A DNA stretch of 64,000 nt from Corynebacterium uropygiale (lineage in GTDB: Bacteria; Actinomycetota; Actinomycetes; Mycobacteriales; Mycobacteriaceae). The DNA lies in contig NZ_JAKGSI010000001.1 in the NCBI RefSeq assembly GCF_021568315.1, forward strand, positions 434,001 through 498,000, given 5' to 3'. Position numbers and translations under genes: made by a program. Shown here in pieces: positions 1 through 8,644 of the stretch; within the stretch, counting starts at the first letter, position 1, and each line of letters starts with the position of its first letter. The notes beneath the pieces were generated by a model, which saw nothing but the letters and a program-made list of their open reading frames with translations, was not told the origin of the DNA and did not search any database.

Positions 1-771
1 CTCGCTGTTGGCCTGGATGACCTCAGGATCGTGGAAGATCTCGACGATCTTCTGGTAGGTGGGGTTCTCGCGGTCCTCGTTGCGGGCGACGAAGACGTTG
101 ATGTAGGGCTCCGCCTCAGTGGAGTTCGGGTCATCCTTGAACACGGCCTGCTTCGGCTCGATGCCGGCGCGGTCCAGGAAGTTGTTGTTAATCACCGCCG
201 GGCGGCCCTCGTTGAAGGCGGTGGTGGTGTTCGCGGCGTCGACGCCACGGACCGTGACCTTGGACTTGCCTTCGTCGATGTCCGCCGGGGTGGGCGTAAT
301 GATGTTCGGCTCCTTGAGCGTCACGAGCTTGGCCTGGACAAGGACGTTAATCGCGCGGCCCTGGTTGGAGGAGTCGTTGGGGATGGCGACCTCCTGGCCC
401 TCGATGCCGTCGAGGTTCTCGTGATCCTTCCAGTAGAGGCCGAGCGGCACGATCTCCGAGGCGCCGATCGGGGTGAGGTCCTTATCCGCTCCCACGTTGT
501 ACGTCGCGAGGAACTTCAGGTGCTGGAAGAGGTTGAGGTCCAGCGCGCCCTGGGCGAGGGCGTCGTTGGGGGTGTTGTAGTCGGAGAAGGGCACCATCTC
601 GATGTTGATCCCCTGCTCAGAGGCCTTTTCCTCGAGGACCTTCCAGACCTTCTTCTCCGAGTCGGTGGTGCCGATCTTCACGGTGGTGCCGTCCTTGCCG
701 GAGCAGGCGCTGAGCCCCGTGACTGCGACGACGGCAACGAGGCCGGCGGCCAGGGTGCGACGCAACTTCAT
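1..771 (-). CDS. metQ: Methionine ABC transporter substrate-binding lipoprotein MetQ (3' end cut by window edge)
   Basis: A lipoprotein of the NlpA/MetQ family that should capture D/L-methionine outside the membrane and pass it to MetNI. The start is ATG at 771, with a GAGGTG ribosome site just upstream. A type II signal peptide follows: basic KLRR, a hydrophobic stretch, then the lipobox LSAC. The mature part shows family motifs such as VPFSDYNTPNDALAQG and QHLKFL near residues 60-85 and AIPNDSSNQGRA near 130. The frame is open to base 1, so 257 codons are visible; the family is usually 280-300 residues, so only a short C-terminus is missing. metN and metI are expected just off the left edge. 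A McbR-like element about 85-100 bp upstream suggests sulfur-amino-acid repression (inference). Confidence 0.9.
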   Translation of the reverse strand, partial: MKLRRTLAAGLVAVVAVTGLSACSGKDGTTVKIGTTDSEKKVWKVLEEKASEQGINIEMVPFSDYNTPNDALAQGALDLNLFQHLKFLATYNVGADKDLTPIGASEIVPLGLYWKDHENLDGIEGQEVAIPNDSSNQGRAINVLVQAKLVTLKEPNIITPTPADIDEGKSKVTVRGVDAANTTTAFNEGRPAVINNNFLDRAGIEPKQAVFKDDPNSTEAEPYINVFVARNEDRENPTYQKIVEIFHDPEVIQANSE

Positions 772-853
772 ATTTTCACCTCATGTTGTGTGGGCAGCTC
801 CGAGCGGAGGCCGCCAGCATTAAATGTCAGGACGTGGGAACACTACCACTTTT

Positions 854-869
854 TATACAGCTTGGTCTA
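854..869. promoter_or_regulatory. Candidate McbR operator upstream of metQ
   Basis: TATAC-AGCTTG-GTCTA differs by one base from the corynebacterial McbR consensus TAGAC-N6-GTCTA. The core ACAGCTTGGTCTA recurs exactly upstream of metY (14595-14607). McbR represses sulfur-metabolism genes in C. glutamicum; binding here is inferred from the motif and the shared methionine context. Confidence 0.55.
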
Positions 870-905
870 GTTTGCCCCTAAGGGAAGTAGACAAAGCGGT
901 GATAA

Positions 906-921
906 TCGAACGAGTGTGCTA
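906..921 (+). promoter_or_regulatory. Candidate LexA (SOS) box at the dnaE2 start
   Basis: TCGAACGAGTGTGCTA matches the actinobacterial LexA consensus TCGAA(c/a)A-NN-TGTTCGA at 11 of 14 defined positions, with a perfect left arm. It lies directly behind a GATAAT -10-like hexamer (901-906) and runs into the first possible ATG (921), where bound LexA would block transcription. dnaE2 is SOS-induced in mycobacteria, which fits. Confidence 0.55.
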
Positions 922-932
922 TGGTGCAGTCT

Positions 933-3900
933 ATGCGATTTCATGGAGGGGTGCCACTATCGTGGTCTCGGCTAGAGCGGATTCTTTCGGGGCGGCCTGG
1001 TCCGGAGCTTGTGCCTGCAGGCGCGGAGAACGTGCCCGTGCGGGAGCGTGCTCGCGCAGGTGACGGAGGCCCGCGCAGCGGGTTCGCGGAGCTTCACGCC
1101 TGGAGTAGTTACAACTTTCTGCGCGGCGCATCCAATCCGGATGCCATGGTTCACCGAGCTGTCGAGCTTGGTCTCGACGGCCTGTCCCTCCTGGACAGAG
1201 ACGGTTTCTATGGGGCTATGCGCAGTGCGGAGGCGGCCGCCACGTGGGGGCTGCCGCTCGTCCTCGGGGCGGAGCTCAGTCTCCACGAGGGGGTCTTGCC
1301 TGTCCTCTGCCGGAGCCCTGAGGGGTACCGGCAGCTCTCCCGTCTTATCGCCCGGGCGCGCATGGCGGGTGGGGCGAAGGGGAACGTGCTCTACCCCCCT
1401 CTTGAGGACGTGCTGAACGAGTCGGGCGGGGAGTGGCTTCTCCTTCTCGATCACACGTGGGAGTCCAGGGTAGAACAGATGATCGACATTCTTGGTCCGG
1501 AGAATGTGCTCCGCGAGTACGCCGTGACCATGCAACCGACAGACGTGGATCACCACCGCGTCGTTGATCGTTACCCCGTTCCCCGCGGGATTGCGACGGC
1601 CCGCCCGGCGGCTGCCGCCGTGGGCGATGGCGACCTCGCCCGGGCCCTCGATGCGCTGGCCGAACGCGAGTCTGTCCAGGTAGCTCGAGGCCGAACCCAC
1701 CCGATGGGGGCGCCATGGCTGCGCTCGGCTGCACAGATGCGCCAGATGCTCCCACACCGTCCCGAGCTCCTGAGCACCACTGTGGAGATTGTTGACGAAT
1801 GCGCCTTCACCCTCGACCTTGTCGCGCCGGAGCTGCCCCGCTGGGATGTGCCCGACGGCCACACGGAGATGAGCTGGCTCAGGCATCGGGTCAGGGAGAC
1901 GTTTGACGGTCGCTACCAGGCCTTTTCCCCTTTCCTCCGCGAGCGTGCGAAGCAGCAGATCGAGTATGAGCTGGGGCTCATTGAGCAATTGAACTTCCCG
2001 GGGTACTTCCTCATCGTCGACGATGTGGTGCGCTTTTGTCGTCGGGAAGGAATCCTCTGCCAGGGACGAGGCTCCGCCGCGAACTCGGCCGTCTGCTTCA
2101 GCCTGGGAATCACCAACGTGGAACCCGTGGGCGCGGAGCTCCTCTTCGAGCGTTTCCTCTCCCCGGAACGGGACGGCCCGCCGGATATTGACCTCGATAT
2201 TGAGGCGGGGCGCCGTGAGGAGGTCATTCAGTACATCTATCGCCGTTATGGCCGGGAGAATGCCGCCCAGGTGGCGAACGTCATCACCTACCGGAGGAGG
2301 GGCGCGCTCCGAGACGCCGGGCGGGCGCTTGGCTTCCCCCAAGGCAGCGTCGACTCGTGGTCCCGAGGGGTGAGCGATCCACCCGCCGCCGTCCGTGCGC
2401 TGGCGGACCGCTTCCTCGGGCTCCCGCGGCACCTGGGCATCCACTCTGGCGGGATGGTGATCTGTGATCGGCCTATCGCGGACGTCGTGCCGACGGAATG
2501 GGCACGCAAAGAGCAGCGCTCCATCGTGCAGTGGGACAAGGATGATTGCGCGGCGGCAGGCTTGGTGAAGTTCGACCTCCTTGGGCTCGGGATGCTGGGC
2601 GCTCTCCACGAGATGATCGACCTCGTCGCCCGGCACCGGGGGACGGAGGTGAACCTCTGGGAGATCGACGTCACCGAGCCCGCGGTCTACGACATGCTCT
2701 GCGCCGGCGACGCCATCGGGGTCTTCCAGGTGGAGTCCCGTGCGCAGCTGGCCACCCTTCCCCGGCTCAAGCCGCGGAGCTTCTTTGACCTCGTCGTGGA
2801 GGTCGCGCTCATCCGCCCTGGCCCCATCCAGGGTGGCTCCGTCCACCCCTACCTGCGGCGACGCGCAGGCGAGGAACCTGTGACCTATGACCACCCGGTG
2901 CTGGAGAAATCGCTGGCGAAAACGCTGGGGATTCCTCTCTTCCAGGAGCAGCTCATGCACATCGCCGTCGATGCCGCGGGCTTCAGCCCGGCGGAGGCCG
3001 ATGCCCTCCGCCGCGCCATGGGGTCCAAGCGCTCCCCCGAACGCATGGCGGCCCTCCGGGCCCGCTTCTTCGAGGGGCTTCGCCGCACCCAGGGCATCGT
3101 GGGGGAGACCGCCGAGGTCCTCTGGAACAAGGTGCTCGCCTTCGCCGCCTATGGTTTCCCCGAATCGCACGCCCAGTCCTTTGCGTCGATCGTCTTCTTC
3201 TCCGCATGGTTCAAATACCACTACCCGGCGGAGTTCTGCGTCGGGCTGCTGCGCTCCCAGCCCATGGGCTTCTACTCGCCCCAGTCGCTCATCGCCGACG
3301 CACGGCGCCACGGAATCACCATCCTGCCCGTGTCCGTCCACCACTCGGACGTGGAGGCTGATTGCCCCGGAGGGGCCATCCGCCTGGGACTTTCCGCGGT
3401 GAGGGGGCTACCCCGGGCGGCCGCGGAGCGGATCGTGGAGAGTAGAAACCGGGACGGGCCCTTTGCCTCCCTTGCGGACCTCGCGCGCCGGGCCGATATC
3501 TCAGTGCCCCACATGGAAACCCTGGCGAGGGCCGGGGCCCTCGATGACCTCGCCCCTGATCGTCGTCGAGCGCTGTGGGAGGCGGGTGTTGCCGCCACCG
3601 AGCACGAGGGCATGCTCCCCGGGCTCAGCGACATGCCATCCCCGGCCCTGCCCGGGATGAGCGCGGTGGAGCTGATGGCGGCGGATATCGCGGCCACGGG
3701 CATGACCCCGCAGTCGCAGCCCATGGCGCTCATTCGGGGCGCACTGCGTGCCGAGGGGATCCTCAGTGCCCAGGAGCTCAGCGAGGCCCGCGAGGGCGCG
3801 AGCGTGCGGATCGCGGGAATCGTCACCCACCGGCAGCGGCCCATGACCGCCTCGGGCGTGGTGTTCTTCGGGTTGGAGGATGAGACCGGACTCATGAATG

Positions 3901-4076
3901 CCGTGGTCTCGCCCGGGCTTTGGGAACGCTACGCGCGGGTGGCCCGGACCGCCCGCGGGCTCATCATCCGGGGAACGGTGCACCGCGCGGAGAGCGTCGT
4001 GTCCGTGACCGCGGACAAGCTCGAGGAACTTCGACTCGCGGAGGTGATGAGCCGGGGATCTCGGGATTTCCGCTAG
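933..4076 (+). CDS. dnaE2: Error-prone DNA polymerase DnaE2 (C-family, translesion)
   Basis: Second DnaE-type polymerase III alpha subunit, used in damage-induced mutagenesis with ImuA'/ImuB-type partners that are not in this window. I chose ATG 933 (MRFHGG, 1047 aa) because it aligns with the usual DnaE2 N-terminus PPSW; ATG 921 adds four residues and sits on the LexA-like box. Order: N-terminal PHP domain (from about residue 52), palm with catalytic PDIDLD near residue 417, finger/thumb region, HhH region near 830, and an OB-fold ending in the DnaE2-typical SRDFR. In the PHP domain the usual HAHS reads HAWS (55-58) and the usual TDHDG reads LDRDG (87-91), so metal ligands are lost. Shorter than replicative DnaE1 (about 1180 aa). 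Confidence 0.93.
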   Translation: MRFHGGVPLSWSRLERILSGRPGPELVPAGAENVPVRERARAGDGGPRSGFAELHAWSSYNFLRGASNPDAMVHRAVELGLDGLSLLDRDGFYGAMRSAEAAATWGLPLVLGAELSLHEGVLPVLCRSPEGYRQLSRLIARARMAGGAKGNVLYPPLEDVLNESGGEWLLLLDHTWESRVEQMIDILGPENVLREYAVTMQPTDVDHHRVVDRYPVPRGIATARPAAAAVGDGDLARALDALAERESVQVARGRTHPMGAPWLRSAAQMRQMLPHRPELLSTTVEIVDECAFTLDLVAPELPRWDVPDGHTEMSWLRHRVRETFDGRYQAFSPFLRERAKQQIEYELGLIEQLNFPGYFLIVDDVVRFCRREGILCQGRGSAANSAVCFSLGITNVEPVGAELLFERFLSPERDGPPDIDLDIEAGRREEVIQYIYRRYGRENAAQVANVITYRRRGALRDAGRALGFPQGSVDSWSRGVSDPPAAVRALADRFLGLPRHLGIHSGGMVICDRPIADVVPTEWARKEQRSIVQWDKDDCAAAGLVKFDLLGLGMLGALHEMIDLVARHRGTEVNLWEIDVTEPAVYDMLCAGDAIGVFQVESRAQLATLPRLKPRSFFDLVVEVALIRPGPIQGGSVHPYLRRRAGEEPVTYDHPVLEKSLAKTLGIPLFQEQLMHIAVDAAGFSPAEADALRRAMGSKRSPERMAALRARFFEGLRRTQGIVGETAEVLWNKVLAFAAYGFPESHAQSFASIVFFSAWFKYHYPAEFCVGLLRSQPMGFYSPQSLIADARRHGITILPVSVHHSDVEADCPGGAIRLGLSAVRGLPRAAAERIVESRNRDGPFASLADLARRADISVPHMETLARAGALDDLAPDRRRALWEAGVAATEHEGMLPGLSDMPSPALPGMSAVELMAADIAATGMTPQSQPMALIRGALRAEGILSAQELSEAREGASVRIAGIVTHRQRPMTASGVVFFGLEDETGLMNAVVSPGLWERYARVARTARGLIIRGTVHRAESVVSVTADKLEELRLAEVMSRGSRDFR

Positions 4077-4078
4077 CG

Positions 4079-4096
4079 TCCCCCACGGAAGGGGGA
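4079..4096 (+). terminator. Weak hairpin after dnaE2
   Basis: TCCCCC, a six-base loop, then GGGGGA form a 6-bp stem three bases after the dnaE2 stop. There is no T-run. It may end or slow transcription before gntP, but the support is thin. Confidence 0.3.
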
Positions 4097-4179
4097 GGGG
4101 ATGCGGATTATGCCCAAAGCGCAGAGTTTCCTATGTGAGAATTTAGGAAGCACCCTCAGTCAGTCATAAGGAGTGTCCC

Positions 4180-5574
4180 GTGGACAATTGGGAACCCACT
4201 ATGGGCACCGCGCCGCTTCTGGGAATAGCGGCCCTCGCGGTGGCTCTCATCCTCATCCTCATTATCGGGCTGAAGCTTCACGCCTTCCTCACGCTCATCG
4301 TGGTGTCCGCGGTGACAGCACTGGCCACGGGCATCCCCGTGGACCAGATCGTCCCCACCATGACCAGCGGCTTCGGTAGTACATTGGCGAGCGTCGCGCT
4401 TCTCGTCGGTCTGGGCGCCATGCTCGGCCGGCTCGTGGAAACATCCGGGGGAGCGCAGTCCCTCGCGGAGGCCATGATCCGCATCTGCGGAGAAAAGAGA
4501 GCGCCCTTCGCGTTGGGCTTGGCGTCGCTCATCGTGGGCTTCCCGATCTTTTTCGACGCCGGCCTCGTCGTCATGCTTCCCGTCATCTTCGCCGTGGCGC
4601 GTCGGATGAAGGGCTCGGTGCTCGCGTACGGGATCCCCGCCGCGGGCGCCTTTTCTGTCATGCACGTCTTCGTTCCCCCGCACCCGGGGCCGATTGCGGC
4701 GAGCCAGTACTTTAACGCCCACATTGGGCTCATCCTCGTCGTCGGTCTCATCATCGCCATCCCCACCTGGTACATCACCGGCTACCTGCTGGGGCAGTTC
4801 CTCGGGCGGAAGTTCGACCTCCCCGTCCCGGACATTCTCTCCGGCGGGCCGGAAAACCGCGAAGAGGTGAAGAACCCCGCGGGTGCCGGGGCCGTCGTCA
4901 CGGTCATCCTCATCCCGATGATCCTCATCTTCGGCAACACCGGGATGGACATGGCGACCTCGGCGGGGCTCATCGACAAGAACGCGCTCATCGTCCGCAT
5001 CCTCACCTTCCTTGGCTCGACGGCCATCGCCTTGCTCATCACCACGCTCGTCGCGCTCCTTCTCCTCGGCACGCGCCGCGGCGAACACCGCAGCGCCCTC
5101 GAGCGCACCGTGGAGGGCGCCCTCGGGCCGATCTGCTCCGTCGTGCTCATCACCGGCGCGGGCGGCATGTTCGGCGGGGTGCTGAGGACCTCCGGCATCG
5201 GCGACGCCCTCTCCGCCTCCATGTCCTCGCTCCACCTGCCCGTCATCTTGGGCTGCTTCATCGTCGCGGCCGTGCTGCGCCTTGCGCAGGGCTCCGCCAC
5301 CGTCGCACTCACCACCGCAGCCGCGCTCATGGCGCCGGCCGTTGCCGCCGGCGGATTCAACGACGTCCAGGTGGCCCTCATCGTCGTCGCGACGGCCGCC
5401 GGCTCCGTCACCGCCAGCCACGTCAATGACTCCGGCTTCTGGCTGGTCGGCCGGCTCATGGGGCTCGACGTCGCCACCACGCTGCGCACCTGGACGGTGA
5501 ACCAGACCCTCATCGCCGTCGTGGGCTTCCTCTTCTCAGCCATCCTCTTCGGCCTCGCGGGACTCGTCGGGTAG
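4180..5574 (+). CDS. gntP: GntP-family gluconate/organic acid:H+ symporter
   Basis: Integral membrane permease of the GntP family, which imports gluconate or related sugar acids with protons. The GTG start at 4180 follows AAGGAG (4168-4173) at good spacing. The 464-residue length is typical. About twelve hydrophobic segments are visible, and the C-terminal half carries the family-specific stretches QGSATVALTTAAALMAP and HVNDSGFWLVGR. It stands alone between dnaE2 and the mnt operon, with no gluconate kinase or GntR gene nearby, so the exact substrate is open (gluconate, glycerate or another hydroxy acid). A strong hairpin follows the gene. Confidence 0.88.
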   Translation: MDNWEPTMGTAPLLGIAALAVALILILIIGLKLHAFLTLIVVSAVTALATGIPVDQIVPTMTSGFGSTLASVALLVGLGAMLGRLVETSGGAQSLAEAMIRICGEKRAPFALGLASLIVGFPIFFDAGLVVMLPVIFAVARRMKGSVLAYGIPAAGAFSVMHVFVPPHPGPIAASQYFNAHIGLILVVGLIIAIPTWYITGYLLGQFLGRKFDLPVPDILSGGPENREEVKNPAGAGAVVTVILIPMILIFGNTGMDMATSAGLIDKNALIVRILTFLGSTAIALLITTLVALLLLGTRRGEHRSALERTVEGALGPICSVVLITGAGGMFGGVLRTSGIGDALSASMSSLHLPVILGCFIVAAVLRLAQGSATVALTTAAALMAPAVAAGGFNDVQVALIVVATAAGSVTASHVNDSGFWLVGRLMGLDVATTLRTWTVNQTLIAVVGFLFSAILFGLAGLVG

Positions 5575-5594
5575 GGGCGCACGCACACCACATG

Positions 5595-5618
5595 CGGGGC
5601 GGGCTAGAGCCCGCCCCG
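5595..5618 (+). terminator. GC-rich terminator hairpin after gntP
   Basis: CGGGGCGGGC and GCCCGCCCCG form a perfect 10-bp stem around the loop TAGA, 20 bp after the gntP stop. No T-tract follows, which is common in high-GC actinobacteria. Confidence 0.65.
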
Positions 5619-5795
5619 ACGCATATCTCCAGCCAGCCCGCCCAGCCAACGCCCCGCACCCCCTCATCCACCCCCGCCATCCTGTGAGTTCGCCCACCCG
5701 AGAAATGTATTTTCAGGAGGCTGAACAGTGTGTTACTATGGCGCCCGTATTGGTAATCAGTGTCATGGACTACTGCTCAGGTAGAGGAGAACCAC

Positions 5796-7037
5796 GTGGT
5801 CATCAAAAAATCACTTGCCGTGATGGGAGCGTGCGTTGTGGGGCTGGGCGCGCTGAGCGCCTGCTCCTCCGGAAATGAAGGATCTGCGGGGACGTCGGCG
5901 TCGGGGAAGGACGGCCTCAAGGTTGTGGCCACCACCACCCAGATCTGCGACTACGTCACCCAGCTGGCAGCGGGCGAGAGCTCCGCACCCACCAAGGGAT
6001 CGAGCGAGGCCCCCGCGGCCGAGAGTGAAATCGCTCTGGAGAAGACCGATTCCCAGGGCAGCACCCAGCACCTCGGGGCGGACAAGGATAAGGCGAAGGC
6101 CACCATCAACCTCACCTGCCTTCTTGCTCCCAACGCCTCGGCTCACGAGCATGAGATGACCCCGCAGCAGATGGACGCCCTCGGCCAGGCAGACCTCTTC
6201 CTGACGAACGGCGTCGACCTCGAGCACTTCCTCGACAGTGCCGTGGAGTCCTCCGGCTTCAAGGGCACCATGGTCGCCACCTCCGGCCTGCGGACCTCTG
6301 TGGAGAAGACCGACCCGGAGAAGGCCAAGAAGCAGCAGGAAGACTTCACCTTCACCGCCTCGGACGGCGAGGAGCACGTCGACGTCCAGAAGTGGCCTTT
6401 CCCGCCGGAGGAGGGGGAGGGCGAGGGCGAGTCCTTCGTCTTCGACCCGCACGTGTGGACCGCCCCGAAGAACGCCATCATCCAGGTGCGCAACATTGGC
6501 CACGCGATGGCCGAGGCCTCCCCGGATGCGGCGGACACTATCAACGCCCACGTGGACCAGTACGTCAAGCGTCTGGAGGACCTGGATAACTGGGCCCGCA
6601 CCTCCTTTGAGAGCGTGCCCAAGGAGAACCGCACCTTGTTCACCTCGCACGATGCGTTCGGCTACTTCTCCAAGGAGTTCGGCATCAACTTCATCGGTGC
6701 GGCGCTCTCGGACTTCTCCGGCCAGCAGGACGCCACCGCCGAGCACATTGCATCGGCCGCCCAGGAGGTGAAGGACTCCGGCGCGAAGGCGCTGTTCGCG
6801 GAGAACTCCAACAACTCCAAGTCCATTGAGTCGATCGCCCGCGCGGCTGGGGTTCGGGCGGTCATCGGCGACGACGCCCTGTATGGTGATTCGCTGGGGC
6901 CGGCCGGCTCCGATGGTGAGACCTACATTGGCTCCCAGCTGCACAACATCATGAACCTCGTGAAGGCGTGGGGCGGAACCCCCGCAGAGATTCCGGCTTC
7001 GCTGAGCGGGGATACCCCGGAGGACATCATTGACTGA
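5796..7037 (+). CDS. mntA: Manganese/zinc ABC transporter substrate-binding lipoprotein (cluster 9 family)
   Basis: Metal-binding lipoprotein of the ZnuA/MntA/PsaA type. The GTG at 5796 (MVIKKSLAV) is preferred because GAGGAGA lies five bases upstream and a signal peptide with lipobox LSAC follows directly; an in-frame ATG at 5760 would spoil the signal sequence. Mature length is about 390 residues. Likely metal-site segments are HEHEMTP, DPHVW, SHDAFGYF, FAENS and YGDS, which suit a His/Glu/Asp site. An acidic, proline-rich insert (around residues 180-215, including PPEEGEGEGES) precedes DPHVW. It is first of four overlapping genes followed by a MntR-type regulator, the order known for C. 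diphtheriae mntABCD-mntR, which favours manganese over zinc. Confidence 0.85.
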   Translation: MVIKKSLAVMGACVVGLGALSACSSGNEGSAGTSASGKDGLKVVATTTQICDYVTQLAAGESSAPTKGSSEAPAAESEIALEKTDSQGSTQHLGADKDKAKATINLTCLLAPNASAHEHEMTPQQMDALGQADLFLTNGVDLEHFLDSAVESSGFKGTMVATSGLRTSVEKTDPEKAKKQQEDFTFTASDGEEHVDVQKWPFPPEEGEGEGESFVFDPHVWTAPKNAIIQVRNIGHAMAEASPDAADTINAHVDQYVKRLEDLDNWARTSFESVPKENRTLFTSHDAFGYFSKEFGINFIGAALSDFSGQQDATAEHIASAAQEVKDSGAKALFAENSNNSKSIESIARAAGVRAVIGDDALYGDSLGPAGSDGETYIGSQLHNIMNLVKAWGGTPAEIPASLSGDTPEDIID

Positions 7038-7752
7038 CCCTGCTCTCAGATTTCAGGATGTCGACCTCAGCTATGGTCGGACACCCGCACTGAGTGGCAT
7101 TAACCTCAGCCTCGATCCGGGCCAAGCGCTTGCGCTCATCGGCCCGAACGGGGCGGGAAAGACGACCCTGCTCCGCGGCATTCTTGGGACTGTCCGCGTG
7201 AGCGGGGATCTCCGCATTTTAGGCCACCCGGTCGGCCACGTGCCGCCGGGGCTCATTGGCTCCGTCCCTCAGAGCGCAGACCTTGACTTAAGCTTCCCCG
7301 TCACGGTGCGGCACGTCGTCGAGATGGGGCTCTACGCGGAGCTCGGCTGGTTCGGGCGGCTGAAGGGCGAGCACCGGCGCCGGGTGCGTGAGGTGCTCGA
7401 GCGCGTGGACCTCGCGGACCGCGCCCAGGACCGCTTCGGCGAGCTTTCCGGCGGCCAGCGGCAGCGGGTCCTCCTGGCCCGCTCGATCGTCGCGAATGCC
7501 AAGCTCATCCTCCTCGATGAGCCCTTCAACGGCCTCGACGGGCCCAACCGCTCCGCGCTGCTCAGCATCGTGCGCTCGCTCAAGGAGGAGGGGGTGGCCG
7601 TCGTCGTGTCCACCCATGACATGGTCCTCGCCGAGGAAGTCTGCGAGCAGACGCTGCTGCTCGCCGGCAGGCAGGTGGCCTTTGGCCCCACTGAGGAGGT
7701 CCTCGTCGACGACGTCATCCGCCAGGCCTACGGGAGCGCCCATGTGGGATAA
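7030..7752 (+). CDS. mntB: Manganese-type ABC transporter ATPase
   Basis: Cytoplasmic ATP-binding subunit of the metal importer, 240 residues. The TTG start at 7030 overlaps the end of mntA by 8 bp, indicating translational coupling. Walker A GPNGAGKTT lies near residue 38, the signature LSGGQRQR near 138, Walker B LILLDEP near 158, and the switch histidine in STHD near 195. The sequence resembles ZnuC/MntB-type ATPases. It pairs with the two permeases downstream. Confidence 0.9.
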   Translation: MTDPALRFQDVDLSYGRTPALSGINLSLDPGQALALIGPNGAGKTTLLRGILGTVRVSGDLRILGHPVGHVPPGLIGSVPQSADLDLSFPVTVRHVVEMGLYAELGWFGRLKGEHRRRVREVLERVDLADRAQDRFGELSGGQRQRVLLARSIVANAKLILLDEPFNGLDGPNRSALLSIVRSLKEEGVAVVVSTHDMVLAEEVCEQTLLLAGRQVAFGPTEEVLVDDVIRQAYGSAHVG

Positions 7753-8644
7753 CCTCGTCGATGGGTTCAGCGATGGCCTCGAGCAGATCCGCCTCGTCCT
7801 GGAGCCGCTGCCCGGCTTCGAGGTCGTGGCCTCGCGCCCCTACCTCTTCCATGGGGCCACGATGCTCCTCGTCCTCGGGATCGTCGGCGCGCTCGTCGGG
7901 GTGATCGTCAACCTTCGCTCCCTCGAGTTCAACGCCGAAGCCACCGTGCACGGCGTGTTCCCCGGGATCGTCGTCGGAGCGCTCTTCGGCGGCGTCGACG
8001 CCATCATCCCCGGCGCCGCCTTCGTGGCGGTATTCATCGTCGTGGCGCTCAGTATTATCAGCCGGCGCAGAAACACGGAGGCGGGGACGGCCGTCGTGCT
8101 CACCTCTTTCTATGCGCTGGGTATGGTGATCTCCCTGTGGAAGAAGGACATGTCTGGACAGCTGGAGGCGCTCATGTTTGGACGGCTCCTCGAAATCCGC
8201 GATGACGTGCTCCTGCAGTCCTTCCTCGTCTGCCTGCTGGCCGCGATCGTCATCCTGGTGAGCTGGCGGCGCCAGATCTTCTTCGCCTTCGACCGCGTGG
8301 GCGCGCAATCCGCGGGGCTCAACGCCACCGTCGTGGACATCCTCATCAACACCGCCATCGCGGCTGTTGTGGTGGCCGTGTCCTCGGCGATCGGCGTTCT
8401 CCTCGTCATCGGGTACATCGTGATCCCGGGCGCGGCCGCCCGTCTTTTGTGCTCGAGAGTCTCGACGATGACCGTCGTCGCCATCCTCATCGGCGTGCTC
8501 GGCGGCTGGTTGGGGCTCTACGCCATGGCGCTGGACACCCAGCGGCCCATCTCCCCGCAGGCGGCGGTGGCGCTGTCCATCTGCGTGCTCTACTCCGTGG
8601 CCTTCCTCCTGCGCGGGCTGAAGCAGGTGGTGGTGCGATCGTGA
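7742..8644 (+). CDS. mntC: Manganese-type ABC transporter permease 1
   Basis: Membrane permease of the ABC-3 (ZnuB/MntC) family. The frame is open further upstream, but ATG 7742 overlaps the mntB stop by 11 bp and gives a 300-residue protein of normal size. About eight hydrophobic segments are visible, with the family-typical ATVHGVFPGIVVGALFGG near residue 60 and VIGYIVIPGAAARLL near 225. The following gene is a second, related permease, so the channel is probably a heterodimer. Confidence 0.88.
   Translation: MWDNLVDGFSDGLEQIRLVLEPLPGFEVVASRPYLFHGATMLLVLGIVGALVGVIVNLRSLEFNAEATVHGVFPGIVVGALFGGVDAIIPGAAFVAVFIVVALSIISRRRNTEAGTAVVLTSFYALGMVISLWKKDMSGQLEALMFGRLLEIRDDVLLQSFLVCLLAAIVILVSWRRQIFFAFDRVGAQSAGLNATVVDILINTAIAAVVVAVSSAIGVLLVIGYIVIPGAAARLLCSRVSTMTVVAILIGVLGGWLGLYAMALDTQRPISPQAAVALSICVLYSVAFLLRGLKQVVVRS

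Noticed and set aside
31..870. Plus-strand open frame at the left edge
   Set aside because: The minus strand encodes a convincing MetQ lipoprotein with signal peptide and ribosome site. The plus-strand product is a shadow.
972..3344. Long open frame (790 codons) antisense to dnaE2
   Set aside because: High-GC codon bias leaves the opposite strand open. The translation is low-complexity (rich in Arg, His, Glu, Gly) without family motifs, whereas dnaE2 has clear ones.
5726..5770. Repeated CAGTGT near the mntA promoter as a MntR operator
   Set aside because: The hexamers are short and the flanks do not form a convincing inverted repeat; I could not tell it from chance.
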